From NCBI RefSeq assembly GCF_019175385.1, contig NC_083346.1, positions 57,565,821 through 57,629,820 of the forward strand: a stretch of DNA of 64,000 nt. The letters are read 5' to 3'. The notes under the pieces were generated by a model. It searched no databases. It was not told the origin of the DNA and saw only the letters and a list, made by a program, of their open reading frames with translations. Shown here piece by piece: positions 20,929 to 32,284 of the stretch. Position 1 is the first letter of the stretch; each line of letters begins with the position of its first letter. A program made the position numbers and the translations under genes. Source of the DNA: Lycium barbarum (lineage: Eukaryota; Streptophyta; Magnoliopsida; Solanales; Solanaceae).

Positions 20929-23900
20929 TGTTATGTCCCGTATTTTCATACGTCGGGACGTTTTAGAATAAGCGCGACAAATTAAAGGCAAGACTATCTG
21001 AAGATATGAAGTAGAGATTTTAACTTCCGATTTCGTGTCGAGTCACAATTTATCCACAATTTTCGTGTGGCATTAAACTATTAATGGAAAATTGGGATTA
21101 AACTAACCATAATTGGATTAATAAGTGGGATTGGAAAGACCAAAAATTAGTCCACTTTTGGACCATGTTTGGCCGTGCCTTTCAAGGTTGTGGTCAAGGA
21201 ATCTTGACTCAATTTAGTGTGATCCACATGTCCAAGTCAAGGAGGGGGGACATATAGACACAAAATTCTGATTAACTCCACTTTAGCGATTCATTTCAAC
21301 ACCCAAAGTTAGAGAAAGAAGAGTGTAGAGAGAGGTGCTCTCGGCTAAGAGCTAGCCGAGAGAGTGAGGTGAAATTGTGCCCAAAAATTCTAGTTTTTCT
21401 CCATCAAATTTACTCCTCATCTAGTGTATAAGAAGGTGTGTTAGTTGTTGAAGAGAAACAAGAAAGTGAAGCACCCAAATAGATTGAAGTTTCGGCCAAG
21501 TGAAGCACAAGATTGAAAGGTAAGAATGTTTGTTGTTTCTTGTGTTGCATGATGATTTGAATGTATAGTTCATGCAAGTTGTTGTTGGATTGTGGTTGTA
21601 GTTGAAGTAGGGAGTGAGCCGTGTGTGAGGTGAGTTCATGACTGATTTCATTGTGCATGTATTGTTGGTGAATTGAATATGTATCAACATATGTAAATGA
21701 ACAAAGATTGTAGGAGTTTGGTTGTGATGTTGCATGTTGGATATTGGACTGTTTTTGCTCGAATTTAAAATGAATCATGTGTTGAAGATTCTAATGAAGT
21801 CATGCTTAATCTTGTTGAACATGTATTGGAAATGGATTGAATGCATTGTAGTTGGATAAACGGATGAAAATCATGAAATGGTGGAAAGGTGTTGTAGCCG
21901 TGTAGTAGGGACTGTTTTAGGGAGAATTAGGGACTGTTTTGGGTCACATTTCGATTGTTGTTGTTATGGACATTGTGGTGTATTGTATGCATTTTGAATA
22001 TGTGAATTGGGGTGTTAAAGAAATGAATTATATTGAGGTGTAAAGGCAGTCCAAAACCGTGGACAGTTTTTGGAAGTTAGAAGTAAAAAATTGTGTGTGT
22101 TTAATGTTGATTCTTGTTGCAAACGTTTAGCGAATGTAAAATGCCATGATTCAAGTTAAAACTGAAATGATTGTGGGCTGTTGTAAGAATGAAAATGATG
22201 CTAAAACAGTTCCAAGATTCATGAAAGTAAAGTCATTAAAAGTGTTGTGTTGTTGCAAGTTAAAACTGGAAATTTGCTAAGTAAGAATGGAAATGCGATG
22301 TGTGTTGATTAGCCGTGTGTATGAAACTGTTCTGGATGGTGTATGGACTGCCCAATTTCCCTAAGTCATGCTTAAACCAGTTTTGATCAATATATGAAAG
22401 AAAGATTAGCAATGGTAGCTTGTAACGCTAGTTGGTTCGAATGCGAACGAAACGTCGTTTAATTGTTAGAAAGGAAGTGTGAATGTCACAAGACGTATTG
22501 AATGCCCTTGTAGACTAATTGTAGTTCTTCACATCTTGATATAGGATAAGTGTTTTTGGGCAGCAAGTACAAGTTAGAATACAACTAAACGCAAAAGGTA
22601 TGTAAAGCCTATTCCTTCTTTCTTTGGCATGTCCTAGACGTAAGTATGAAATGATATGAACCTTGGGGTAAATTCTATTCTCTAGTTCCATGCATGACTT
22701 ATGATTCTATATTTCCTTAATGCTATTGTCACGAGCCTACCATATGATTGACTAATGAATGATGTATAGAAGTTCCTACTCTTAAAAGATTGGCATGAAT
22801 AGAAGCATACTTGACTTCCAAAAACTACATCATGGAAATTGATACATGTACATGAAAGCTGAAACGTTCCTTGCTATGGCTTGTAATGAGAGTTGAAAAG
22901 AATTGAATACGATTATTATCCCAATACTTTAGAGCTGGTTAGTTTCTTATCTATTGAGTCTCAAAAGATGAATGGCTTATATGTGGTTGCTTATTATTCT
23001 GCTCGTGCTTATCACTATATCCTTCACTGAGTCCCGGGCCAGGACACGTTTTCGTGCGCATGTTTATTATATTATTCACGGAGTCCCTCACTAGAGGGCC
23101 GGGACACGTTATATATATATGATGATGATATGATGATATGATGGCATGATGACATGATGATATGATGATATGATGGCATGATGACATGATGATATGATGA
23201 TATGATGATATGGAGATGGTGGCCAGGAGGGCATATATATATTCCTTATTACCGAGTCTCTCATTAAAGGGCCGGGACACGTACATGTTTATGTTTTATG
23301 ATGCTATGATTATAATTACCGAGCCCTGATTAAAGGGCCGGGACACGTTATATATGTTATATACAGAATAATTATGCAGCTTTGATTACGAAACGCTATA
23401 ATGACACTGATATGAGAATGACACAGATGAAATATGTTCAAAGGCAAGTTTTATGAAATTCTGGTTGTTGCATTGAGTCCTACACACCTTGTCTCAACAT
23501 AAGTCTATTACTATGTTTCAAGCTTTACATGCTCAGTACATATTCCGTACTGACCCCCTTTCTTCGGGGGGCTGCGTTCATGCCCGCAGGTACAGACGCT
23601 CGTTTCGGAGATCCGCCAGCTTAGGATACCTATTCAGCTATTTTGGACTGCTCCCTTGTTCCGGAGCCTAGCTTGTGGTATAACTCCCTTATGTTGTATT
23701 CATATGTGTTTGTTTGGGTACGGCGGGGCCCTGTCCCGCCATATGATACGGTCATTACTCTTAGAGGTCTGGGGACATCTGTGTGGGTCTGTTTACAGTT
23801 GTTGATGTGTTTTATGTTTTTGACTTAAGTTTGGGGCGTACCCATTCGTAATGGCAGCCTTGTCGGCTTGCATATGTGTGTATGTTTGGTATTTTGTATA

Positions 23901-23930
23901 TCGTGGCAGCCTTGTCGGCTTGCTTAGGAT

Positions 23931-23962
<32 letters not shown>

Positions 23963-24149
23963 TAAAAAGTGCAACTCCTCGGGAGACAGGTGACTAAGAC
24001 ATACAAAACTTGACGAATTTAAAATAACTCCCTATCGTTTTATATACAAATGAGATCATGACATGCTAATTGTAAATGACTATAGTTAACAGATAATACG
24101 AGTGTCTAATTCGGGCACGAGTCACGGCCTGCGGGGTTGGGTCGTGACA
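20929..24149 (+). repeat. 5' LTR of element E (3221 bp)
   Basis: TGTTATGTCCCG...TGACA. It includes a donor AAAG|GTAAGA (GT 21520-21521), possible acceptors TTGTAG (22519-22524) and TTTTTGGGCAG (to 22563), a second donor AAAAG|GTATGT (GT 22598-22599), four copies of a GGGCCGGGACACGT-like motif (23026-23352), a GATGATAT minisatellite (23121-23211), stems TCAGTAC/GTACTGA (23533-23553), CTGCG/CGCAG (to 23590) and GGCGGG/CCCGCC (23722-23740), and two AGCC-TTGTC-GGCT stems (23856-23868, 23908-23920). A short (TA)n run lies at 23931-23953. Confidence 0.93.
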
Positions 24150-24153
24150 GAAG

Positions 24154-24165
24154 TGGTATCAGAGC
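24154..24165 (+). other. Primer-binding site of E (initiator Met tRNA)
   Basis: TGGTATCAGAGC four bases after the LTR end. Confidence 0.93.
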
Positions 24166-24368
24166 GGTTCAATCCTCGGAGTGTCCACAGACCGTGTCTA
24201 GTAGAGTCTTGTTTATCGATGTGTTGTATACCACGTTTATAAACAGGAAGCTACAGGACATTTAGGATGTTATTTTTCTTTCATATCTAAGATCGTGCGA
24301 TAGAGCCTGAACCTAGGAAAGTTTGTTTCTAACCTCTTTTCTCGTCGGTAGGTGCAGAACTGCGAGAG

Positions 24369-24713
24369 ATGAAGAGACCAGCTGCCGATAGTGGGGGTGC
24401 TAAGAAGGCCCCTAGGGTAAATTCGGGACCCCAGTCTCCAGGACCGAATAGGAGGAGCCTCAGTTATTCTATCGAGACTGACCCCTCGGAGGATCCAGCG
24501 ACAATTCCTCCAGAGTTTTTGATATCCAGGGAGGCGGCCCCTGAACCCATACCAGTTGCTCCCATGGCAGGGCACAACGTCAGACCGGCTACCCCGGTAA
24601 GTGTTACAGATTATTCCAGCCCCCTGTCCTGGTCATCGGTAAACCAGGAGTTGCCCGATTATCTGCATTTTTCGGATTCAGATGAAGAAGATGATGAAGG
24701 TCAGACGAGTTGA
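24369..24713 (+). CDS. Unknown 114-aa ORF in the gag position of element E
   Basis: I do not recognise this protein. It starts at the ATG where gag would start and ends at TGA 24711-24713. It is rich in Pro, Ser and Ala. The N-terminus is basic (MKRPAAD...KKAPR, nuclear-signal-like); the C-terminus is acidic (FSDSDEEDDEGQTS). There is no Cys motif, capsid signature or membrane segment. The upstream leader matches that of the gag-bearing elements, including the usual region after the PBS, so the transcript would present this ORF first. It could be an accessory protein, a captured host fragment or chance. Whether it is expressed is unknown. Confidence 0.4.
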   Translation: MKRPAADSGGAKKAPRVNSGPQSPGPNRRSLSYSIETDPSEDPATIPPEFLISREAAPEPIPVAPMAGHNVRPATPVSVTDYSSPLSWSSVNQELPDYLHFSDSDEEDDEGQTS

Positions 24714-25785
24714 TGGCGGGCAGACGATGACTAAGAGCACACTTCACTTTCTAGATCACCGGGTCACACTAGAGACTAATCGGCTACAGGTATATGAGAT
24801 CTTATCGAAATTTCCTATGTATGTGTAATTGTTATAGATTGTTACCTAATAGCGGCAAGCGGAAATCAAAAGCATCAGTAACTGTAAGCGGAATATATGT
24901 TAGACATAGTATGAATGCTGCAGGTATGTTTGAAACCTGCAGTTAAAGATGGAAAGGAAAAATAAATAGGAAATAGTAACAGGTACAGTTTAGGTTGGAT
25001 ACACGAGGCAAGCTCGTCATTTTCATCTTGTGACTGATATAGGAAGCCCTGTGCGGCTACGATACGATATAATATATATGTGTGTATGTTGGCCCTGTGA
25101 GGCGTTGTTGGTATTTCCTGCGTGCAGGTTTTGGGATAGTAAGAAATACAGAGGAAACTCTGCCAAATTTTTTTGAGAAATAACAAGGAAATGACGTATA
25201 AGTTCGTAATATTTTTGGAAAGTCGCGCCAACAGTGACGATAAGGTTTGACTAAGTCGCAAGTGCGTCTGACTTTGAGAGATGAAGATTAACCGATGAAT
25301 TGATGGTAATAGTAATTATGAGGTCGGTATCAGTATGGTAAAAAGAAATGCTAGGATAATTTGGAAGGGTTTGTGATACTAAGGGATGATTTAAAAGGGA
25401 CCGACAAAATCTTAAAAAAATATTATATTGAGGTATCGACGGAACTGATAAGCAGGGGTAAATTACGACGAATTTATAGTTAAAAGAAGAAATATGATGA
25501 TTGAGACAAGAGTGCAAGGGAGGAAGAATTATGACAAACACGAATGTATTGATAGGACATCTTGTGAGATATTATGGGTAAGATTGACCAAAGGTTAAGT
25601 ACGCCTACTCCACCGGGTGTAATTAAACTATAGTAAGAGTCGTGAATAAGGCCAAGAAGTGTTACACTATAGGATTGGTTACGGACAAGATATTACGTGA
25701 ATATAACAAGTGTTGTGATAAAAATGAGTAAAGCCTAGTGAGGAGGCGACTAAAGAATATGACGTGATTTATGTGACTAAGGTAT
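24714..25785 (+). other. Unrecognised interior of E in place of gag and protease
   Basis: No credible reading frame. Near 25080-25190 it carries a stretch matching the U5-side sequence of the F LTR (32995-33080) and of K (63520-63610), including TTGTTGGTATTT...GCAGG and GGAAACTCTGCCAAA. The rest is A-rich and unlike any other sequence in the window. It joins pol within the segment after the protease core. Confidence 0.6.
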
Positions 25786-28700
25786 AAAGGCAAAGTGGTT
25801 CGATTTTGGTTCCCAGGGGAACCAATTATAGAAGGGAGGGGGAATACAGCATCGCCGAGAGGTAAGTTTATTTAATACCTCAAGGCAAGGAAAATGGTTA
25901 GGAAGGGCTATATTTATCACCTGGTTCGTGTGCATGACTTAAAAGCAGAAGCACCGACTCTTCAATCTGTCCCAGTAGTTAATGAATTTCCAGGTGTATT
26001 CCCAGATGAACTTCCAGGCCTTCCTCCTGAACGTGAGATAGAGTTCACTATAGATGTATTGCCAGACACTCGGCCCATATCTATTCCTCCTTACCGAATG
26101 GCACCCGCAGAATTAAAAGAATTGAAGGAGTAACTGAGAGACTTGCTAGAAAAAGTCTTTATTAGGCCCAGTACGTCACCATGGGGCGCACCGGTATTAT
26201 TTGTACGAAAGAAGGATGGGTCGTTGCGGATGTGCATTGATTATAGGCAGCTGAACAAAGTCACCATAAAGAACAGATATCCCCTCCCCAAGATTGATGA
26301 TTTATTTGACCAGTTGCAGGGTGCTAAATGTTTTTCAAAGATAGACTTGCGGTTAGGCTATCACCAGGTGCGGGTAAGGGAAGCAGATATTCCGAAGACT
26401 GCATTCAGGACCCGATACAGGCATTACGAGTTTAAAGTGATGTCCTTTGGACAGACCAATGCTCCAGCAGTATTTATGGATTTGATGAACAGGGTGTTTA
26501 AGCCATTCCTTGACTTGTTCGTGATTGTATTCATTGATGATATTCTGGTCTATTCACGATCGGAGGAAGAGCATGCAGATCACTTGAGGACAGTACTCAG
26601 GATACTCCAACACCAGAAATTATATGCTAAGTTTTCTAAATGTGAATTCTGGTTGACTTCAGTAGCATTTCTGGGGCATATTGTTGGAGCAGATGGTATT
26701 TGGGTAGACTCGCAGAAAATCGAAGCGGTCAAAACCTGGCCTAGACCTACGACGCCTACTGAGGTACGTAGTTTTCTGGGGCTTGCAGGGTATTACAGGA
26801 GATTTGTAGAAAAGTTTGCCTCTATTTCAGCGCCTTTAACAAGGCTAACACAGAAGGCAGCTAAATTCCAGTGGACCGATGCTTGTGAACAGAGTTTTCA
26901 ATTATTGAAAGATAAGTTGACTACGACTCCTGTTCTAACTCTTCCTGAAGGGCCAGAGGGCTATGTTGTCTATTGTGATGCTTCCGGTGTTGGGTTGGGT
27001 TGCGTGTTGATGCAGCATGGCAGAGTTATAGCCTATGCTTCCCGACAACTCTGGAAACATGAAAGAAATTATCCTACACATGACCTGGAGTTGGCAGCAG
27101 TGATACATGACTTGAAGATATGGAGACATTACCTATATGGCGTTCATGTTGATATTTATACAGATCATAAAAGTCTCCAGTATATCTTTAAGCAGAAGGA
27201 GCTGAATTTGCGGCAAAGGAGATGGCTGGAATTGCTGAAAGATTATGATGTCGATATTCTGTATCACCCAGGGAAGGCTAATGTTGTAGCAGATGCACTC
27301 AGCCGTAAATCTATGGCTAGTTTAGCAAGCGTACAACCAGGAAAGAAAGGGGTAGTCCGTGAGATTCATCAACTAGCTAGTCTTGGAGTTCGTTTGGCTA
27401 ATTCTGATAATGGTAGCATTATTGTACGAGGTGTTGCTGAGTCCTCTATTGTAGAAGAGGTAAAGAGGCGGCAATATGAGGATCTTGTTCTGGTACATTA
27501 TAGAGATACAACACTTCATAAGGACGAGACCCCATTTAAGATGTCAGCCGATGGAGTACTACGATACAGAGACAGATTATGTGTACCTGAGGTTGCAGGG
27601 TTGCGGCAGCAGGTAATGGGGGAAGCACACTGTGCTCGTTATTCTATTCACCTGGGATCGACAAAAATGTATCATGATCTTAGGTGTTTGTACTGGTGGG
27701 ATGGTATGAAAAAGGACATAGCCAAATTTGTGGCCCAGTGCCCAAATTGTCAGCAGGTTAAGATAGAGCACCAGAAGCCTGGAGGGCTATTGCAGGAGAT
27801 GGAAATTCCAACCTGGAAATGGGAGGTAATTAATATGGACTTCGTCACAGGTTTCCCTCGCACTCCACGGAAAAATGACTCTGTCTGGGTTATTGTTGAT
27901 AGACTAACAAAATCAGCCCACTTTCTTCCAGTCAGGACTTCGTACTCAGCTGAGGATTATGCCCGATTGAATCTTAAGGAGATAGTGAGACTTCATGGAG
28001 TTCCCACAGCTATTATCTCAGATAGAGGGGCCCAGTTTACAGATAACTTCTGGAGATCTTTCCAGGAGGGATTAGGGACACAGGTGAGTCTCAGCACCGC
28101 ATTTCATCCTCAGACTAACGGGCAGGCTGAGCGCACCATCCAGACGCTACAAGATATGTTGAGAGCCTGTGTTATTGACTTCAAAGGCAGCTGGGAGGAT
28201 CACTTGCCGCTTATCGAGTTTGCTTACAATAACAGTTACCACTCTAGCATTCAGATGGCGCCGTACGAAGCCCTGTATGGCAGGAAATGCAGATCCCCTA
28301 TAGGCTGGTTTGATGTTGGCGAGGCTAAGCTGATAGGCCCAGATATGGTTCAGCAGGCTGTCGATAAGGTGAAACTTATTCAGGAAAGATTACTGGCAGC
28401 TCAGAGTCGGCAGAAGGCGTATGCGGATAATCGAGGTCAACACTTGGAATTTCAGGTTGGCGATTGGGTGTTCTTGAGAGTGTCACCCATGAAGGGTGTT
28501 ATGTGATTCGGCAAGAAAGGGAAGTTGAGCCCAAGGTACATTGGACCTTAGCAGGTCATCCGTAAAGTAGGCCAAGTTGCTTACGAGTTAGACCTACCAG
28601 CGGACTTAGCAGCTGTAAATCCGGTATTCCATGTGTCAATGCTTCGGAAGTATATAGGCGATCCTTCCAGGGTGTTCCCTACAGGTGATATTCAGGTAAC

Positions 28701-28905
28701 AGAGGAGCTATCATATGAAGAGCAACCTATTGCCATACTTGATCGACAAATCAAGAGGTTACGAACAAAAGATGTGGCGTCGATTAAAGTGTTGTGGCAG
28801 AACAATAATAGGGAGGAGATGACTTGGGAGGCTGAAGAGGAGATGAAAAAGAAATATCCTCACTTGTTTTCCACATCTACAGGTGATTTAAACTCCTTTA
28901 CTTGA
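25786..28905 (+). pseudogene. pol: pol of element E: RT, RNase H, integrase nearly intact
   Basis: Begins at KVVRFWFPGEP, just after where protease would end. [32 protein letters not shown] (about 26530). RNase H: YCDASG, LELAA, YTDHKSL. Integrase: zinc-binding H-H-C-C ending CPNCQQVK, then D,D,E in [13 protein letters not shown] and GQAERT, then GPY and a chromodomain-like ILDRQIKRLR...VKVLWQNN tail. A 787-residue frame (26143-28506) covers RT through integrase without a break. Stops flank it: TAA 25873-25875, TAA 26131-26133, TGA 28504-28506, TAG 28549-28551. All segments share one frame. The natural stop is TGA 28903-28905. With no gag or protease active site, E needs those in trans. Confidence 0.9.
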
Positions 28906-28996
28906 TTGTGTCAAATTGTCTGCTCAATTTATATGTTAGCAATAAGGAAAACCCTTCCCAAAACCCTTATAGAACCTAACGGGAAAACAAAAATCG

Positions 28997-29031
28997 ACAT
29001 TCGAGGACGAATGTTCTAAAGGGGGGGAGGA
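28997..29031 (+). other. PPT of E with upstream hairpin
   Basis: ACATTCG-AGGA-CGAATGT (28997-29014), then AAAGGGGGGGAGGA directly before the LTR start at 29032. This is the same layout as in A and F. Confidence 0.88.
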
Positions 29032-31998
29032 TGTTATGTCCCGTATTTTCATACGTCGGGACGTTTTAGAATAAGCGCGACAAGTTAAAGGCAAGACTAT
29101 CTTAAGATATGAAGTAGAGATTTTAACTTCCGGTTTCGTGTCGAGTCACAATTTATCCACAATTTTCGTGTGGCATTAAACTATTTATGGAAAATTGGGA
29201 TTAAACTAACCATAATTGGATTAATAAGTGGGATTGGAAAGACCAAAAATCAGTCCACTTTTGGACCATGTTTGGCCGTGCCTTTCAAGGTTGTGGTCAA
29301 GGAATCTTGACTCAATTTAGTGTGATCCACATGTCCAAGTCAAGGAGGGGGGACATATAGACACAAAATTCTGATTCACTCCACTTTAGCAATTCATTTC
29401 AACACCCAAAGTTAGAGAAAGAAGAGTGTAGAGAGAGGTGCTCTCGGCTAAGAGCTAGCCGAGAGAGTGAGGTGAAATTGTGCACAAAAATTCCAATTTT
29501 TCTCCATCAAATTTACTCCTCATCTAGTGTATAAGAAGGTGTGTTAGTTGTTGAAGAGAAACAAGAAAGTGAAGCACCCAAATAGATTGAAGTTTCGGCC
29601 AAGTGAAGCACAAGATTGAAAGGTAAGAATGTTTGTTGTTTCTTGTGTTGCATGATGATTTGAATGTATAGTTCATGCAAGTTGTTGTTGGATTGTGGTT
29701 GTAGTTGAAGTAGGGAGTGAGCCATGTGTGAGGTGAGTTCATGACTGATTTCATTGTGCATGTATTGTTGGTGAATTGAATATGTATCAACATATGTAAA
29801 TGAACAAAGATTGTAGGAGTTTGGTTGTGATGTTGCATGTTGGATATTGGACTGTTTTTGCTCGAATTTAAAATGAATCATGTGTTGAAGATTCTAATGA
29901 AGTCATGCTTAATCTTGTTGAACATGTATTGGAAATGGATTGAATGCATTGTAGTTGGATAAATGGATGAAAATCATGAAATGGTGGAAGGGTGTTGTAG
30001 CCGTGTAGTAGGGACTGTTTTAGGGAGAATTAGGGACTGTTTTGGGTCACATTTCGATTGTTGTTGTTATGGAAATTGTGGTGTATTGTATGCATGTTGA
30101 ATATGTGAATTGGGGTGTTAAAGAAATGAATTATATTGAGGTGTAAAGGCAGTCCAAAACCGTGGACAGTTTTTGGAAGTTAGAAGTAAAAAATTGTGTG
30201 TGTTTAATGTTGATTCTTGTTGCAAACGTTTAGCGAATGTAAAATGCCATGATTCAAGTTAAAGCTGAAATGATTGTGGGCTGTTGCAAGAATGAAAATG
30301 ATGCTAAAACAGTTCCAAGATTCATGAAAGTAAAGTCATTAAAAGTGTTGTGTTGTTGCAAGTTAAAACTGGAAATTTGCTAAGTAAGAATGGAAATGCG
30401 ATGTGTGTTGATTATCCCTGTGTATGAAACTGTTCTGGATGGTGTATGGACTGCCCAAGTTCCCTAAGTCATGCTTAAACAAGTTTTGATCAATATATGA
30501 AAGAACGATTAGCAATGGTAGCTTGTAACACTAGTTGGTTCGAATGCGAACGAAACGTCGTTTAATTGTTAGAAAGGAAGTGTGAATGTCACAAGACGTA
30601 TTGAATGCCCTTGTAGACTAATTGTAGTTCTTCACATCTTGATATAGGATAAGTGTTTTTGGGCAGCAAGTACAAGTTAGAATACAACTAAACGCAAAAG
30701 GTATGTAAAGCCTATTCCTTCTTTCTTTGGCATGTCCTAGACGTAAGTATGAAATGATATGAACCTTGGGGTAAATTCTATTCTCTAGTTCCATGCATGA
30801 CTTATGATTCTATATTTCCTTAATGCTATTGTCACGAGCCTACCATATGATTGACTAATGAATGATGTATAGCAGTTCCTACTCTTAAAAGATTGGCATG
30901 AATAGAAGCATACTTGACTTCCAAAAACTACATCATGGAAATTGATACATGTACATGAAAGCTGAAACGTTCCTTGCTATGGCTTGTAATGAGAGTTGAA
31001 AAGAATTGAATACGATTATTATCCCAATACTTTAGAGCTGGTTAGTTTCTTATCTATTGAGTCTCAAAAGATGAATGGCTTATATGTGGTTGCTTATTAT
31101 TCTGCTCGTGCTTATCACTATATCCTTCACTGAGTCCCGGGCCAGGACACGTTTTCGTGCGCATGTTTATTATATTATTCACGGAGTCCCTCACTAGAGG
31201 GCCGGGACACGTTATATATATATGATGATGATATGATGATATGATGGCATGATGACATGATGATATGATGATATGATGATATGGAGATGGTGGCCAGGAG
31301 GGCATATATATATTCCTTATTACCGAGTCTCTCATTAAAGGGCTGGGACACGTACATGTTTATGTTTTATGATGCTATGATTATAAATACCGAGCCCTGA
31401 TTAAAGGGCCGGGACACGTTATATATGTTATATACAGAATAATTATGCAGCTTTGATTACGAAACGCTATAATGACACTGATATGAGAATGACACAGATG
31501 AAATATGTTCAAAGGCAAGTTTTATGAAATTCTGGTTGTTGCATTGAGTCCTACACACCTTGTCTCAACATAAGTCTATTACTATGTTTCAAGCTTTACA
31601 TGCTCAGTACATATTCCGTACTGACCCCCTTTCTTCGGGGGGCTGCGTTCATGACCGCAGGTACAGACGCTCGTTTCGGAGATCCGCCAGCTTAGGATAC
31701 CTATTCAACTATTTTGGACTGCTCCCTTGTTCCGGAGCCTAGCTTGTGGTATAACTCCCTTATGTTGTATTCATATGTGTTTGTTTGGGTAGGCGGGGCC
31801 CTGTCCCGCCATATGATACGGTCATTACTCTTAGAGGTCTGGGGACATCTGTGTGGGTCTGTTTACAGTTGTTGATGTGTTTTATGTTTTTGACTTAAGT
31901 TTGGGGCGTACCCATTCGTAATGGCAGCCTTGTCGGCTTGCATATGTGTGTATGTTTGGTATTTTGTATATCGTGGCAGCCTTGTCGGCTTGCTTAGG

Positions 31999-32092
<94 letters not shown>

Positions 32093-32279
32093 TGAAAAGT
32101 GCAACTCCTCGGGAGACAGGTGACTAAGACATACTAAACTTGACGAATTTAAAATAACTCCCTATCTTTTTATATACAAATGAGATCATGACATGCTAAT
32201 TGTAAATGACTATAGTTAACAGATAATATGAGTGTCCAATTCGGGCACGAGTCACGGCCTACGGGGTTGGGTCATGACA
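29032..32279 (+). repeat. 3' LTR of element E (3248 bp)
   Basis: Nearly identical to 20929-24149. The (TA)n run is expanded to 83 nt (32001-32083) against 23 nt in the 5' LTR, and the GATGATAT minisatellite (31224-31282) is 32 bp shorter. With one further base lost near 31790 these account for the 27-bp length difference. It ends TGACA and is followed by the TSD TTACC (32280-32284). Confidence 0.94.
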
Positions 32280-32284
32280 TTACC

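Larger units (their letters stand above)
20929..32279 (+). mobile_element. Element E: young Ty3/gypsy element with pol but no gag
   Basis: Complete element of 11.35 kb with LTRs of 3221 and 3248 bp, PBS, PPT and a perfect 5-bp TSD (TTACC). The two LTRs differ by scattered substitutions plus simple-repeat length changes, so insertion is recent relative to the others. The interior has an unknown 114-aa ORF, about 1 kb of unrecognised sequence, then pol from the end of protease onward. Gag and the protease active site are absent. Confidence 0.93.

Noticed and set aside
21410..21778. Two overlapping antisense frames repeated at 29513-29881
   Set aside because: They are conserved only because both lie in the LTRs of E, inserted recently; they are antisense to the expected transcript and low in complexity.
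22951..23286. Antisense frame rich in His-His-Ile-Ile-Ser repeats
   Set aside because: It is a translation of the GATGATAT minisatellite in LTR E; the frame changes length with repeat number between the two LTRs.
31921..32127. Frame with a long Ile-Tyr repeat
   Set aside because: It is a translation of the (TA)n microsatellite.
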